Of a DNA stretch of 64,000 bases, positions 17,255 through 26,307 are shown in pieces. Every line of letters starts with the position of its first letter. Position 1 is the first letter of the stretch. The position numbers and the translations under genes were made by a program. The notes below the pieces were generated by a model. That model did not search any database, was not told the origin of the DNA, and saw only the letters and a program-made list of their open reading frames with translations. This DNA comes from RGIG3102 sp964369975 (GTDB lineage Bacteria > Bacillota > Clostridia > Oscillospirales > Ruminococcaceae), in NCBI GenBank assembly GCA_964369975.1, contig CAYJFZ010000002.1, positions 1 to 64,000 on the forward strand, read 5' to 3'.

Positions 17255-18547
17255 ATGAATAAAAAATATAATTTAGCACAGCTTTTAACTATAGTGTTTT
17301 TAGCTATGACAGTAACATTCTCACTAACAATGATGATTTCAACTAATATGTTTGAAGAAAGAGTTTCATCAGTAACACAAAAAGAGAGTTTATACGATAA
17401 GCTTTCTTCAATAGATGCAATAGTAAGACAAAACTACCTTTTTGAAATAGATGAAACTACACTTTATGACAATATGGCAAGCGGTTATATAAGAGGTCTT
17501 TCTGATATTGAGTCAAGATACTATTCTCAAAGCGAGATGCAAACTCTCCAAGAGATACAACAAGGCAAAACTTTCGGCTTAGGCTTAGAAATATATAAAT
17601 CAAAAGATCATATGGGCTATATGTATATTTACAATGTACAAACAGGCTCGCCCGCAGACATTCAAGGTATCGCAGAAGGTGAGTTAATTTCTATGATAGA
17701 TGGCGTTTCAACAGCTCAAATGACTATAGAAACAGCACAAGGTATGCTTGAGTCTGATGAAGCAAGAAACATAATCTTTGAAATAGTAACAGAAGAAGAA
17801 GCGATTAAAAGAGCGAGCGAAGCTATCCAAAATACACAAGCGCAGGCAGCAACTATAGCTGAAAGTGAAGAAACTCAAGAAGATGAAGAAGCAACTGATA
17901 GTGTAAAAACTGTAGAGTTAATTCACGCATTATTTGATACTGAGATTTTCACTTCATCAAAATACGAAGATTATGGCTACATTGATATTGATACTTTCGT
18001 AAGCAGTACAGCATCAGATTTTGAATACAGTGTAAACAACTTAATTTCGCAATCGGTAAAAGGCTTAGTTATAGATTTAAGAGGCAATAGCAGTAAAGAG
18101 TTTAGTTTTGCAGCACAAGTTGCAGATATAATAGTAAAAGAAGGTACAATAATGTCTGCTATGTATCTAAATGGCGAAACAAAGGTGCTATATACTTCCA
18201 GCGAAAATAGTGTAGAGCTTCCTATTGTTATCCTAACCGATGAAAATACAGGCTACGCGGCTGAAATGTTAACTATTATTTTAAAAGATTCAACAGGTGC
18301 AAAAACAGTAGGTAAAACTACTATGGGCAAAGGCACTCTGCAAGCCTTTTATAGGCTGAGCGATGGCTCAGGCATTGAGCTTACAACAGCGCAATTAGTG
18401 CCTACTGTATCGCAAAACTATGATGGAGTAGGAATAAAAGCAGACTATGAATTAATTGAGACTGTAGAAGTTCCTTATGAAGTTCCTTTTGAAGAAGATG
18501 CAGAAGTTTTAAGAGCTTTTGAAGTATTGCAAAACTTAGGAGCGTAA
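17255..18547 (+). CDS. S41/CtpA-like protein, probable pseudoprotease
   Basis: This 430-residue protein has an N-terminal membrane anchor (~residues 8-28), a CtpA-like cap, a PDZ domain (~100-165, FGLGLEIYKSKDHMGYMYI and TGSPADIQGIAEGELISMIDG, each in part), an acidic Gln/Glu-rich linker (~190-220) and an S41 core (~230-410). In active CtpA enzymes the core reads S/T-A-S-A-S-E with the middle Ser as nucleophile; here it reads TGYAAE (~residues 336-341), so Tyr occupies that place. The catalytic Lys 25 residues later (TTMGKGTLQ) and the Gln four further on are kept. Last gene of the ftsEX operon; it probably binds rather than cuts. Confidence 0.8.
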   Translation: MNKKYNLAQLLTIVFLAMTVTFSLTMMISTNMFEERVSSVTQKESLYDKLSSIDAIVRQNYLFEIDETTLYDNMASGYIRGLSDIESRYYSQSEMQTLQEIQQGKTFGLGLEIYKSKDHMGYMYIYNVQTGSPADIQGIAEGELISMIDGVSTAQMTIETAQGMLESDEARNIIFEIVTEEEAIKRASEAIQNTQAQAATIAESEETQEDEEATDSVKTVELIHALFDTEIFTSSKYEDYGYIDIDTFVSSTASDFEYSVNNLISQSVKGLVIDLRGNSSKEFSFAAQVADIIVKEGTIMSAMYLNGETKVLYTSSENSVELPIVILTDENTGYAAEMLTIILKDSTGAKTVGKTTMGKGTLQAFYRLSDGSGIELTTAQLVPTVSQNYDGVGIKADYELIETVEVPYEVPFEEDAEVLRAFEVLQNLGA

Positions 18548-18573
18548 ACTAAATAATATATGTTTTGATAAAT

Positions 18574-18611
18574 AAAAAGCCGAGAAGTAAAGCTTACTTT
18601 TCGGCTTTTAG
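18574..18611 (+). terminator. Terminator of the ftsEX operon
   Basis: Stem GCCGAGAAGTAA/TTACTTTTCGGC (18579-18590, 18594-18605), with one G:U pair and an AGC loop, flanked by AAAA and TTTT. Confidence 0.85.
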
Positions 18612-18679
18612 TTTTAAGCAGTATCTTATTTTTAATAATAAACAAAATTTACAAGCCTTATTTAAAGGGGGCATTTTAT

Positions 18680-18787
18680 ATGAAAAAAATATTAATAATT
18701 TTAGTAGATGTAATTATGGTGATTTTAACAGAAGGCTTGTGGATGATTTTTATACTCATTAGACTGTTAATAACGCTATTAAAATAA
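18680..18787 (+). CDS. Small hydrophobic peptide, 35 residues
   Basis: An ATG follows AAAGGGGG by 9 bases and opens a frame of 35 codons: MKK, then a nearly unbroken run of Ile, Leu and Val with one DV and one TEGLW, ending ITLLK. It would form one transmembrane helix or a hydrophobic hairpin. The gene lies alone between two terminators, the ftsEX one upstream and the one at 18791-18826 downstream, which argues that it is a real transcription unit. I recognise no family; a membrane-active peptide or a small regulatory subunit are both possible. Confidence 0.55.
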   Translation: MKKILIILVDVIMVILTEGLWMIFILIRLLITLLK

Positions 18788-18790
18788 ATA

Positions 18791-18828
18791 AAAACCGTAG
18801 AGAATAGATATTCTACGGTTTTTTTTAT
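18791..18828. terminator. Bidirectional terminator
   Basis: Stem AAAACCGTAGA/TCTACGGTTTT (18791-18801, 18812-18822) with a T-tract follows the small peptide gene. On the minus strand its A-tract side also gives T's just past the fhs stop at 18843. Confidence 0.85.
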
Positions 18829-18842
18829 TTAATATATAAAAT

Positions 18843-20510
18843 TTAGAATAAGCCTGTGATTTTGCCTGTTTGGTCGATATCGATATTTAATGCAGACGGA
18901 ATTTTTGGAAGCCCCGGCATTGTCATAATATCACCCATAATTACTACTACAAACCCAGCGCCAGCAGATAAACGAATTTCTCTTACATTCATCTCAAAAT
19001 TTTGTGGAGCTGCAAGTAATAAGGCATTGTCAGAAAAAGAATATTGAGTTTTAGCAATACAAATTTTTAATTTATCATAGCCGTATTTTTCTAAAAGTTT
19101 TAAAGAAGTTAAAGCTGATTTTGAAAAAGTTACATTTTCTGCTCTATATATTTTTTTGCATACTTTTTGTATTTTTTCTTTTATTGTATCCTCATCAGAG
19201 TAAGTAAAGTTAATTTTTGCGTTATCGTCCATAACAGCTAACACTTTTTGTGCTAAATCTTGGCCACCTTTAGAGCCTTTAGCAAATACTTCGCTTAATG
19301 AGCATGGGGTATCCATAGTTTTGCAAAAATCAAATATTAAATTTTGTTCTTTTTCAGTGTCAGTAGGAAAGCTATTTAAAGCTACAACGCAAGGAAGATT
19401 AAAGTTATCTTTTATGTTTTCTATATGTCTTTGTAAATTTTTAAGTCCTATTTGTAGATGTTCTAAATTTTCTTGTGATAACTCGTCTTTTTTACTGCCT
19501 CCGTGATGCTTTAAAGCTCTTATAGTAGCTACAATTACAACAGCATTTACATCAATAGAATTCATATTGCATTTAATATCTAAGAATTTTTCAGCGCCTA
19601 AATCCGCACCAAAGCCAGCTTCTGTTACAACATAATCAGAAAGCTGTCTTGCAAGATTTGTAGCTATTATACTATTACAGCCATGAGCAATATTTGCAAA
19701 AGGCCCACCGTGTATAAGACATGGAGTGTTTTCTAAAGTCTGCACTAAGTTTGGGTTTATAGCTTCTTTTAGCAAGGCTGCTAATGCACCGCTACAACCA
19801 AGTTGATTAACAGTTACAGGCTCGTTTAAGTAAGTATAGCCTATTACTATTTTTGATAGGCGCTCTTTTAAATCTTTTAAATCTTTTGATAGGCAAAAAA
19901 CAGCCATAATTTCACTTGCAACAGTTATATCAAAGCCATCTTCACGAGGAGTGCCATTAACTCTACCACCTAAGCCACCTGTAATATAGCGAAGCTGTCT
20001 ATCATTCATATCAACGCATCTTTTCCAAGTTACTCTGCGAGGGTCGATATTTAAGGGATTTCCTTGATAAATATGATTGTCTATAATAGCAGCTAATAGA
20101 TTATTTGCAGCGCCTATTGCATGCAAATCACCTGTAAAATGTAAATTAATATCTTCCATAGGCACTACCTGTGCATACCCGCCGCCACAAGCACCACCTT
20201 TCATACCAAAAACAGGGCCCAAACTCGGCTCCCTTAAAGCTAAGATTACATCTTTGTTTAAAGATTTTAAAGAGTCTGCAAGACCGATACTTGTAGTAGT
20301 TTTTCCTTCGCCTGCTGGGGTAGGACTAATAGCAGTAACTAAAATTACCTTGCCTTTTTTGTCTTGCTTATTTTTCAAATTTGGAATGATTACCTTTGCT
20401 TTATACCTGCCATACAAGTCAATATCATCACTATTTAGTGAAAGTTTTTTTGCCACTTCATCAATAGATAACATTTTTGCTTCTTGAGCTATTTCAATAT
20501 CACTTCTCAT
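18843..20510 (-). CDS. fhs: Formate-tetrahydrofolate ligase
   Basis: This 555-residue protein has the family's standard length. It makes 10-formyl-THF from formate, THF and ATP, feeding one-carbon metabolism and, in acetogens, the methyl branch of the Wood-Ljungdahl pathway. Hallmarks are the P-loop region TPAGEGKTTTSIGLADSL (~residues 67-84), REPSLGPVFGMKGGACGGGYAQV (in part) and LHFTGDLHAIGAANNLLAA (in part). AGGAGG lies before the ATG. No other pathway gene is adjacent, so its metabolic role here cannot be fixed from the window. Confidence 0.97.
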   Translation of the reverse strand: MRSDIEIAQEAKMLSIDEVAKKLSLNSDDIDLYGRYKAKVIIPNLKNKQDKKGKVILVTAISPTPAGEGKTTTSIGLADSLKSLNKDVILALREPSLGPVFGMKGGACGGGYAQVVPMEDINLHFTGDLHAIGAANNLLAAIIDNHIYQGNPLNIDPRRVTWKRCVDMNDRQLRYITGGLGGRVNGTPREDGFDITVASEIMAVFCLSKDLKDLKERLSKIVIGYTYLNEPVTVNQLGCSGALAALLKEAINPNLVQTLENTPCLIHGGPFANIAHGCNSIIATNLARQLSDYVVTEAGFGADLGAEKFLDIKCNMNSIDVNAVVIVATIRALKHHGGSKKDELSQENLEHLQIGLKNLQRHIENIKDNFNLPCVVALNSFPTDTEKEQNLIFDFCKTMDTPCSLSEVFAKGSKGGQDLAQKVLAVMDDNAKINFTYSDEDTIKEKIQKVCKKIYRAENVTFSKSALTSLKLLEKYGYDKLKICIAKTQYSFSDNALLLAAPQNFEMNVREIRLSAGAGFVVVIMGDIMTMPGLPKIPSALNIDIDQTGKITGLF

Positions 20511-20546
20511 ACACTTCCTCCTAATAAAATTATATTTATTAATCTA

Positions 20547-20575
20547 ATTATATACAATAAAAAACGATATGTAAA
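20547..20575 (-). promoter_or_regulatory. Promoter of fhs
   Basis: On the minus strand TTTACA (20570-20575) and TATAAT (20547-20552) are 17 bases apart. It lies about 40 bases upstream of the start. Confidence 0.65.
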
Positions 20576-20633
20576 TATTTCTTTTTTAAAAATGTAAATA
20601 TAAGTAAATCAGCTGTATTATTTGATATAAATA

Positions 20634-20663
20634 TTGTAATATAAAGCTGAAATATGCTATAAT
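20634..20663 (+). promoter_or_regulatory. Promoter of the desulfurase-thiI-cinA operon
   Basis: TTGTAA (20634-20639) and TATAAT (20658-20663) are 18 bases apart, and TGC just before the -10 makes it an extended -10. No terminator-like hairpin is seen from here until 29386, so it may drive six genes. Confidence 0.6.
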
Positions 20664-20696
20664 ATATAATTGATAAATAAAAAAGGAAATGTGATT

Positions 20697-21833
20697 ATGT
20701 TTTATCTTGATAACGCAGCAACGACAAAAATTGATAAAGAAGTAGCGAAGGTGATAAGCGATAGCTTATTTAGTGAATTTGCAAATCCATCTTCTTTGTA
20801 TGATATAGGCGCTTTTAGCGAAAAAGCTATTAATAAAGCAAGGAAAACTATATCAAAAGCCATAAATTCAAAAGAAGGCGAAATTTACTTTACTTCTTGC
20901 GCAAGCGAGAGTAATGCTATTTTAATATACGGCCTTGCTTTAGCAAGAAAAAATAGGGGCAAGAAAATAATAACTACTTCTTATGAACACCCTTCAGTTA
21001 CATCACCTTTTGAGATGCTTCGGGAATATGGCTATGAGGTTGTGTTTATTGCGCCTGATGAAAAAGGGCAAATAGATATAGAAAAAATAATAGATAGTGT
21101 AGACTCATCAACTGTTTTAGTTAGCTGTATTCACGTAAACAATGAAACAGGCGCTATTGTGGATATAGATGAATTATCAAAAAAAGTTAAAGAGAAAAAT
21201 AAGCTAACGGCTGTTCATATAGATGCAGTGCAGAGCTTTATGAAGTTAAAATTAGATGTAAATAAATTAAACATTGACGCCCTTACTTTTTCAGGGCATA
21301 AAATAAATGCACCAAAGGGTATTGGTGGCTTTTACTTAAAGCAAAATACAAACATAGAAAAAGTCTTAAGCGGTGGCGGACAAGAAAAAGGCGTAAGAGG
21401 CGGTACTGAGAATATTCACTACATTAAAGGCTTGGAAAAAGCAGTAGAATTTCACACAGAGAACAATATTAAGCATTTAAGAAAATATAAAGAGTTAAAA
21501 GAGTATTTGCTCTTAAAATTAGAAGATTTTGATAATATAGAAATAAACTCACCTATAAACGCAGTTGACTATATATTAAACATTTCTTTTAAAGGCTTTT
21601 TAAGTGAAAATGTATTGCATTTTTTAGAAAGCGAAGAAGTGTATGTTTCGCAAGGCTCAGCTTGTAGTAAAGGAAGCCAAAGTAAAACTTTATCTGCGAT
21701 GAATTTGTCTGAGGATAAAATAAATTCATCAATAAGAATTAGTTTTGGATATATGAATGAAAAAGAGGATATCAACGCATTGATTACAGCATTAAAAAAT
21801 GCAAAAGATAAATTACAAAGGATAAGAAAATGA
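20697..21833 (+). CDS. Cysteine desulfurase (NifS/IscS-like)
   Basis: This PLP enzyme of about 378 residues takes sulfur from cysteine as a persulfide. It shows YLDNAATTKID at the N-terminus, the PLP lysine in SGHKINAPKGIGGFY (~residues 194-208) and the active-site cysteine in SQGSACSKGSQSKT (~residues 316-329). I start at the ATG at 20697, after AAAGGA; a TTG start 27 bases earlier would put the ribosome site inside the gene. Its last 4 bases overlap thiI, so it most likely supplies sulfur to ThiI for 4-thiouridine in tRNA, like the dedicated NifZ-ThiI pair of Bacillus. Confidence 0.92.
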   Translation: MFYLDNAATTKIDKEVAKVISDSLFSEFANPSSLYDIGAFSEKAINKARKTISKAINSKEGEIYFTSCASESNAILIYGLALARKNRGKKIITTSYEHPSVTSPFEMLREYGYEVVFIAPDEKGQIDIEKIIDSVDSSTVLVSCIHVNNETGAIVDIDELSKKVKEKNKLTAVHIDAVQSFMKLKLDVNKLNIDALTFSGHKINAPKGIGGFYLKQNTNIEKVLSGGGQEKGVRGGTENIHYIKGLEKAVEFHTENNIKHLRKYKELKEYLLLKLEDFDNIEINSPINAVDYILNISFKGFLSENVLHFLESEEVYVSQGSACSKGSQSKTLSAMNLSEDKINSSIRISFGYMNEKEDINALITALKNAKDKLQRIRK

Positions 21834-23011
21834 AACAATTAATTATATGTTATTTAGGCGAAGTTGCCTTAAAAGGACTAAATAAATCAAGCTTTGAAAG
21901 TATGATAATGAAAGCTATAAAGCAAAGAATAAAAAACTTAGGCGAATTTAAAATATATAAAGCGCAAAGTATAATTTATATAGAGCCTTTGGATGAGTTT
22001 TGTGATATAGACACAGCCTTTGAAAAAACAAAAAAAGTTTTTGGTATTTCAGCTGTGAGTAAAGCGATAGTGGCAAACAAAGATTTTGATGAAATAACAA
22101 ACATAGTTTTAGAAAATTTTAGTGAAGAGTTAAGTAATGCGAAAACTTTTAAAGTCCAAGCTAAAAGAAGCGATAAAACCTTTAAAATGGACTCACTTGA
22201 AATATCAAGGCAATTAGGTGGTAAAATTTTAGGCAAGTATCATCATTTAAAAGTAGATGTTCGCACTCCACAGGTGCTTGTAATGGTGGAAATAAGAGAT
22301 TTTGGAGCATATATCCACTTAGGAAAACAAGCTGGTGCCGGCGGTATGCCAGTAGCAAGTTCAGGCAAGGCTGCCTTAATGCTAAGTGGCGGTATAGACT
22401 CTCCTGTAGCAGCATATATGATGGCAAAAAGAGGCTTAAATTTAATGCCTGTACATTTTGCCTCACCACCATACACCTCACAAAGGGCTACAGATAAAGT
22501 AATCACCCTTTGCGAAAAATTATTAGACTACACAGGTAAAATGTGTCTATTAATAATACCTTTTACGCAGACTCAAGAGCATATAAGAGATAATGCGCCA
22601 GAGGAATTGTTCACTGTATTAATGAGAAGAAGTATGATGAGAATTACTCAAAATTTAGCAAACTACTACACCTGCGGTGCGATAATAACAGGGGAGAGTT
22701 TAGCTCAAGTAGCTTCTCAAACCTTAGCTGCTATTAATGCTACAAACCAAAGTGTAGATATGCCAATACTTAGGCCTTTAATAGGGATGGACAAAACTGA
22801 AATCGTTGACATCTCAAGAAAGATAGACACTTATGAAACATCAATTTTACCTTATGAAGATTGTTGTACTATTTTTTCACCCAAACATCCAAAGACAAAA
22901 CCAAAGCTTGAAGAAATTTTAAAAGCAGAAGAAAAAATGGATATGCCAAAGCTTTTAGAACTTGAAAAAGAAGCTATGGATAATGCCCAAAGAGTATACT
23001 TAGATTTATAA
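21830..23011 (+). CDS. thiI: tRNA 4-thiouridine synthase ThiI
   Basis: This 393-residue protein has an N-terminal ferredoxin-like domain and a THUMP domain (~residues 55-165), and a PP-loop adenylation domain with LSGGIDSPVAAYMMAKRG (~residues 184-201). It activates U8 of tRNA and inserts sulfur. It ends without the rhodanese domain of the E. coli enzyme, so sulfur must be handed over directly, which fits the overlapping desulfurase gene upstream. HFASPPYTSQRA is a typical family segment. Confidence 0.95.
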   Translation: MKQLIICYLGEVALKGLNKSSFESMIMKAIKQRIKNLGEFKIYKAQSIIYIEPLDEFCDIDTAFEKTKKVFGISAVSKAIVANKDFDEITNIVLENFSEELSNAKTFKVQAKRSDKTFKMDSLEISRQLGGKILGKYHHLKVDVRTPQVLVMVEIRDFGAYIHLGKQAGAGGMPVASSGKAALMLSGGIDSPVAAYMMAKRGLNLMPVHFASPPYTSQRATDKVITLCEKLLDYTGKMCLLIIPFTQTQEHIRDNAPEELFTVLMRRSMMRITQNLANYYTCGAIITGESLAQVASQTLAAINATNQSVDMPILRPLIGMDKTEIVDISRKIDTYETSILPYEDCCTIFSPKHPKTKPKLEEILKAEEKMDMPKLLELEKEAMDNAQRVYLDL

Positions 23012-23038
23012 AATAAATCTTAAAGGAGGAATGTTAGT

Positions 23039-26000
23039 TTGAGAGCTGAAATAATTTGCGTTGGAACAGAATTGCTACTTGGCGATATACTTAACACAAA
23101 TGTTATGTACCTATCAAAGCAACTTGCAAGTCTTGGAATATCAGTTTTTAATCATCAAACTGTTGGCGATAATCCCGCAAGGCTTAAAGAAGCTGCTATT
23201 CTTGCAAAAAATAGAAGTGATATAGTTATTTATTCAGGTGGCCTCGGGCCTACTAAAGATGACTTAACAAAACAAACAGTAGCTGAAGTTTATAATGATG
23301 AGCTTGTTTTTAATGAAGAAGTAGCAGAGGGGATTCGTTCATATTTTAAAAATATCAACCACCCTATAACAGATAACAATATGCGTCAAGCCTTTGTTCC
23401 AAAACGAGGAAGATACTTAGAAAATAAAATGGGAACAGCGCCGGGGATAGTGTTTATCGATGGTGAAAAACTGGCTATCTTAATGCCAGGACCTCCAACA
23501 GAACTTGAAAATATGATGCAAAATGAAGTTATGCCTATAATTTCTCGCTTAAGTACTGGGATGATAATTTCTCAGTATTACAGCGTTATGGGCATAGGTG
23601 AAAGCGCTTTAGAAAAGAAAATTGAATATTTATTAGAGCAAGAAAACCCAACTGTTGCCTTATATGCAAAAAAAGGCGAAGTGCAAATAAGAGTTAGCGC
23701 TAAAGCTAAAACTAAGCAATTAGCAGATGAAATGCTCAAAAAAGTAAATATAGACCTATGCGAAATCTTAAAAGACTACATTTACTCTGAAAAAGATGAG
23801 AATATACAAACAGCCGTAGTTAATGCCTTAATAGAAAATGAAAAGACACTCGCAACAGCAGAAAGCTGTACAGGTGGCTTAATTTCTAATATGTTAGTTA
23901 GTGTAAATGGTGCTTCAAAAGCATTTACTATGGGGCTTTGTCCTTATACAGATGAAGCAAAAATTAATTTATTAGATATTAATGAAGAAGATATTAACAC
24001 TCACTCAAGTGTTTCTTCTATTATAGCCCAGCAGATGGCAACAAATGTTTTAAAGCTTTCAAATGCTGATTTTTCAATAGCTACTACAGGATATGCAGGC
24101 GCTTCTGATAGTGTAGAAATACCAGCAGGCACTGTGTTTATTTGTGTAGCTGATAATGAAAATACTTATTTAAAAAAGCTGTTTTATCAAAATAAATCAA
24201 GAGAAGATATAATGCTTTTAGCTTCAAAAGCAGCCTTAGACTTACTTCGTAGAGTTATGTTTAATTTAAAATTAGACTCTGTTATGGTAACTCCGCACGA
24301 AGAAGTAATTATGCAAACGATTACTAAAACAAGAAAAGAGATAAGTAATGAAGCTCCACAAAAGAAAAAAGGTGGGATAATAAAAGGAATTTTATATATC
24401 ATATTACTTATAATTTTGGGGATAACTTTAGGTATAGGCTGGGTGTTTGTATCAAATGGATATAAATTACCTATGCTTGATTTTGATACAGTAGCAAAAG
24501 AAGTTTTTAGCGTAATTGAAAACTTTACACAGGCAAATGATGGCGATGTAGCTGCCATTATGTCACAAAGGCAGAATACCGATTTTTTTACATTAGGTTT
24601 TGAAGATGACACTTTAGATATGTTAAATGACCTTTCACTTCAAAACCCAAGTGTGAAAGGTTGGCTAAGTTTTAAAATGAATAAAAAAGAGTTTTTAATC
24701 TTAGATACGAATAGTAGTGAAGATAATGAAGTGTATATTGATACCACTTCACCTTTAGAAGACTATGTTTTTTTATTCGGCTTTACAAATGATAATTTTT
24801 TTGATTTTACAAATATAGACTCAGCAAGGCAAAACTCAAAATTTGTATACTTTACAAATGAAGAATATAAGGATTATCAAATTTTTTCTTATGGTACTTA
24901 TGATAAAGATGAATTAGACACTCTATTACAACTTTCTTCAAAAGAAGACTTCATCATACAAGCAAAAGCTCGTAGCTTATTTAATGTTGATGTTCCAATA
25001 TTAAATGAAGATAAACTTTTAGTTTTAGTAAGTGAAACTGGCGAGGGTGAGTTTACTGTATTATTTTGTAAAGAGTTCAGCGATGGGATATATCCAAGTA
25101 TCGACTATAAGACTGAAAGTGTTTTATCCGATTGGTACATAAATTTAAGTGGAATAACTCAAGATACTTCCCTTGAGGCTATGGATTTAGCAAAAGAAAG
25201 CTATGATAAAGATAATTTTATCTGGGATATAACTCAGGATTTAGAAAATGAAGAAGATGAAGACAGTAAAGAAGATAATAGCGAAGATGATGAAGTAAGC
25301 CCTTCTCCATCTCCTTCTCCTTCACCATCTGCTTCAATAAGCCCATCTCCACAAAGTAGTGTTTCGCCAAGTAGTAGCAGTAGCCCATCACCATCGCCAC
25401 ACAAAACTGCACAAGCTACTGCAAGCCCTACTGTGCAGCCGAGTGCTACTCAAGCACCAACAAACCCACCACAAACTCAAGCACCAGAACAAACTCCTGT
25501 ACCAGAAGAGGGGGATATGCTGACAGTTACTATGAATGGTGTAGTTACAACTGATACAACAGTTAATATACTAAGCCAAATAGTAGCCCTTGAAATGAGC
25601 TCATCTTGGCATCCAGAAGCCTTGAAAGCTCAAGCAGTAGCAACTCATACATATATACTATATAGACAGGCCTATGGAGATGCAGCCCCTGTTGTTTCAG
25701 GTAGGACATCACCTACTCAAAGCGTTGTAAATATAGTAAGCGAGGTGAGTGACATCATCCTTACGACTAACGGAAGTACTCCTATTTACACACCTTACAC
25801 AGCCTCAGCGGCAGGCAGAACAAACGCTTCAAGTGAAGTATGGGGAGGGTATTTATCGCATTTAGTTTCAGTGGAAAGTAAGTATGACTACCTATCACCG
25901 AGCTATCAAACCTCTTATACTCTAACTCTTCAGCAAGTAGAAGAAATGGCAAGTAATATAGGGGCAACCTTGCCAGAAGATAAAAGCACATGGTTTAACA

Positions 26001-26293
26001 TAATAGACTACACCTCAGGCGGATATGTAAAAACAATGTCCTTAGGAGACATTAGTTTTAGTGGTACATCTTTTAGGGATAAACATGTAAAAAATATAGG
26101 CATTTCTATTCGTTCAGCAGCCTTTACTATAAGCTATGAAAACGATGTGTTTACAATAACTACAAGTGCTTACGGTCACGGCGTTGGCCTTAGCCAGTGG
26201 GGAGCACAACTCTATGCACAAAACGAGGGCTGGACTTATGATAGAATACTTTCTCACTATTACACAGGAGTACAATTTACGAATATAGGATAA
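23039..26293 (+). CDS. CinA / transmembrane / sortase-like / SpoIID fusion
   Basis: This is a 1084-residue single frame with a TTG start after AAAGGAGG. Order: CinA N-terminal molybdopterin-binding-like domain (~1-170, SGGLGPTKDDLT, PGPPTELE); KH-like part (~180-250); C-terminal NMN deamidase (~262-415, ATAESCTGGL, with Lys in DEAK kept, while the usual GPGG loop reads GYAGASDS); basic KKKGG and one transmembrane helix (~446-470); a class-B-sortase-like region (~500-690, NPSVKGWLSF) that seems to lack the catalytic His and Cys; an acidic then Ser/Pro-rich linker (~735-825); and a SpoIID/LytB domain (~826-1084, ALEMSSSWHPEALKAQAVAT, GHGVGLSQWGA). So the CinA part would be cytoplasmic and SpoIID outside. 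Confidence 0.88.
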   Translation: MRAEIICVGTELLLGDILNTNVMYLSKQLASLGISVFNHQTVGDNPARLKEAAILAKNRSDIVIYSGGLGPTKDDLTKQTVAEVYNDELVFNEEVAEGIRSYFKNINHPITDNNMRQAFVPKRGRYLENKMGTAPGIVFIDGEKLAILMPGPPTELENMMQNEVMPIISRLSTGMIISQYYSVMGIGESALEKKIEYLLEQENPTVALYAKKGEVQIRVSAKAKTKQLADEMLKKVNIDLCEILKDYIYSEKDENIQTAVVNALIENEKTLATAESCTGGLISNMLVSVNGASKAFTMGLCPYTDEAKINLLDINEEDINTHSSVSSIIAQQMATNVLKLSNADFSIATTGYAGASDSVEIPAGTVFICVADNENTYLKKLFYQNKSREDIMLLASKAALDLLRRVMFNLKLDSVMVTPHEEVIMQTITKTRKEISNEAPQKKKGGIIKGILYIILLIILGITLGIGWVFVSNGYKLPMLDFDTVAKEVFSVIENFTQANDGDVAAIMSQRQNTDFFTLGFEDDTLDMLNDLSLQNPSVKGWLSFKMNKKEFLILDTNSSEDNEVYIDTTSPLEDYVFLFGFTNDNFFDFTNIDSARQNSKFVYFTNEEYKDYQIFSYGTYDKDELDTLLQLSSKEDFIIQAKARSLFNVDVPILNEDKLLVLVSETGEGEFTVLFCKEFSDGIYPSIDYKTESVLSDWYINLSGITQDTSLEAMDLAKESYDKDNFIWDITQDLENEEDEDSKEDNSEDDEVSPSPSPSPSPSASISPSPQSSVSPSSSSSPSPSPHKTAQATASPTVQPSATQAPTNPPQTQAPEQTPVPEEGDMLTVTMNGVVTTDTTVNILSQIVALEMSSSWHPEALKAQAVATHTYILYRQAYGDAAPVVSGRTSPTQSVVNIVSEVSDIILTTNGSTPIYTPYTASAAGRTNASSEVWGGYLSHLVSVESKYDYLSPSYQTSYTLTLQQVEEMASNIGATLPEDKSTWFNIIDYTSGGYVKTMSLGDISFSGTSFRDKHVKNIGISIRSAAFTISYENDVFTITTSAYGHGVGLSQWGAQLYAQNEGWTYDRILSHYYTGVQFTNIG

Positions 26294-26307
26294 AAGGATA
26301 TATATAT

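Noticed and set aside
18565..18762. 65-codon plus-strand open frame after the ftsEX operon
   Set aside because: It reads straight through the terminator hairpin and its frame conflicts with the better-supported 35-residue gene at 18680.
24286..24312. Possible separate start for a stand-alone sortase-like/SpoIID protein
   Set aside because: In-frame ATGs exist near 24286 and 24313 but no ribosome site precedes them, so the fused frame is the simpler reading; internal initiation cannot be fully excluded.
24187..24612. 141-codon minus-strand open frame inside the CinA-SpoIID gene
   Set aside because: The opposite strand encodes recognisable domains throughout, and this frame has low-complexity shadow composition.
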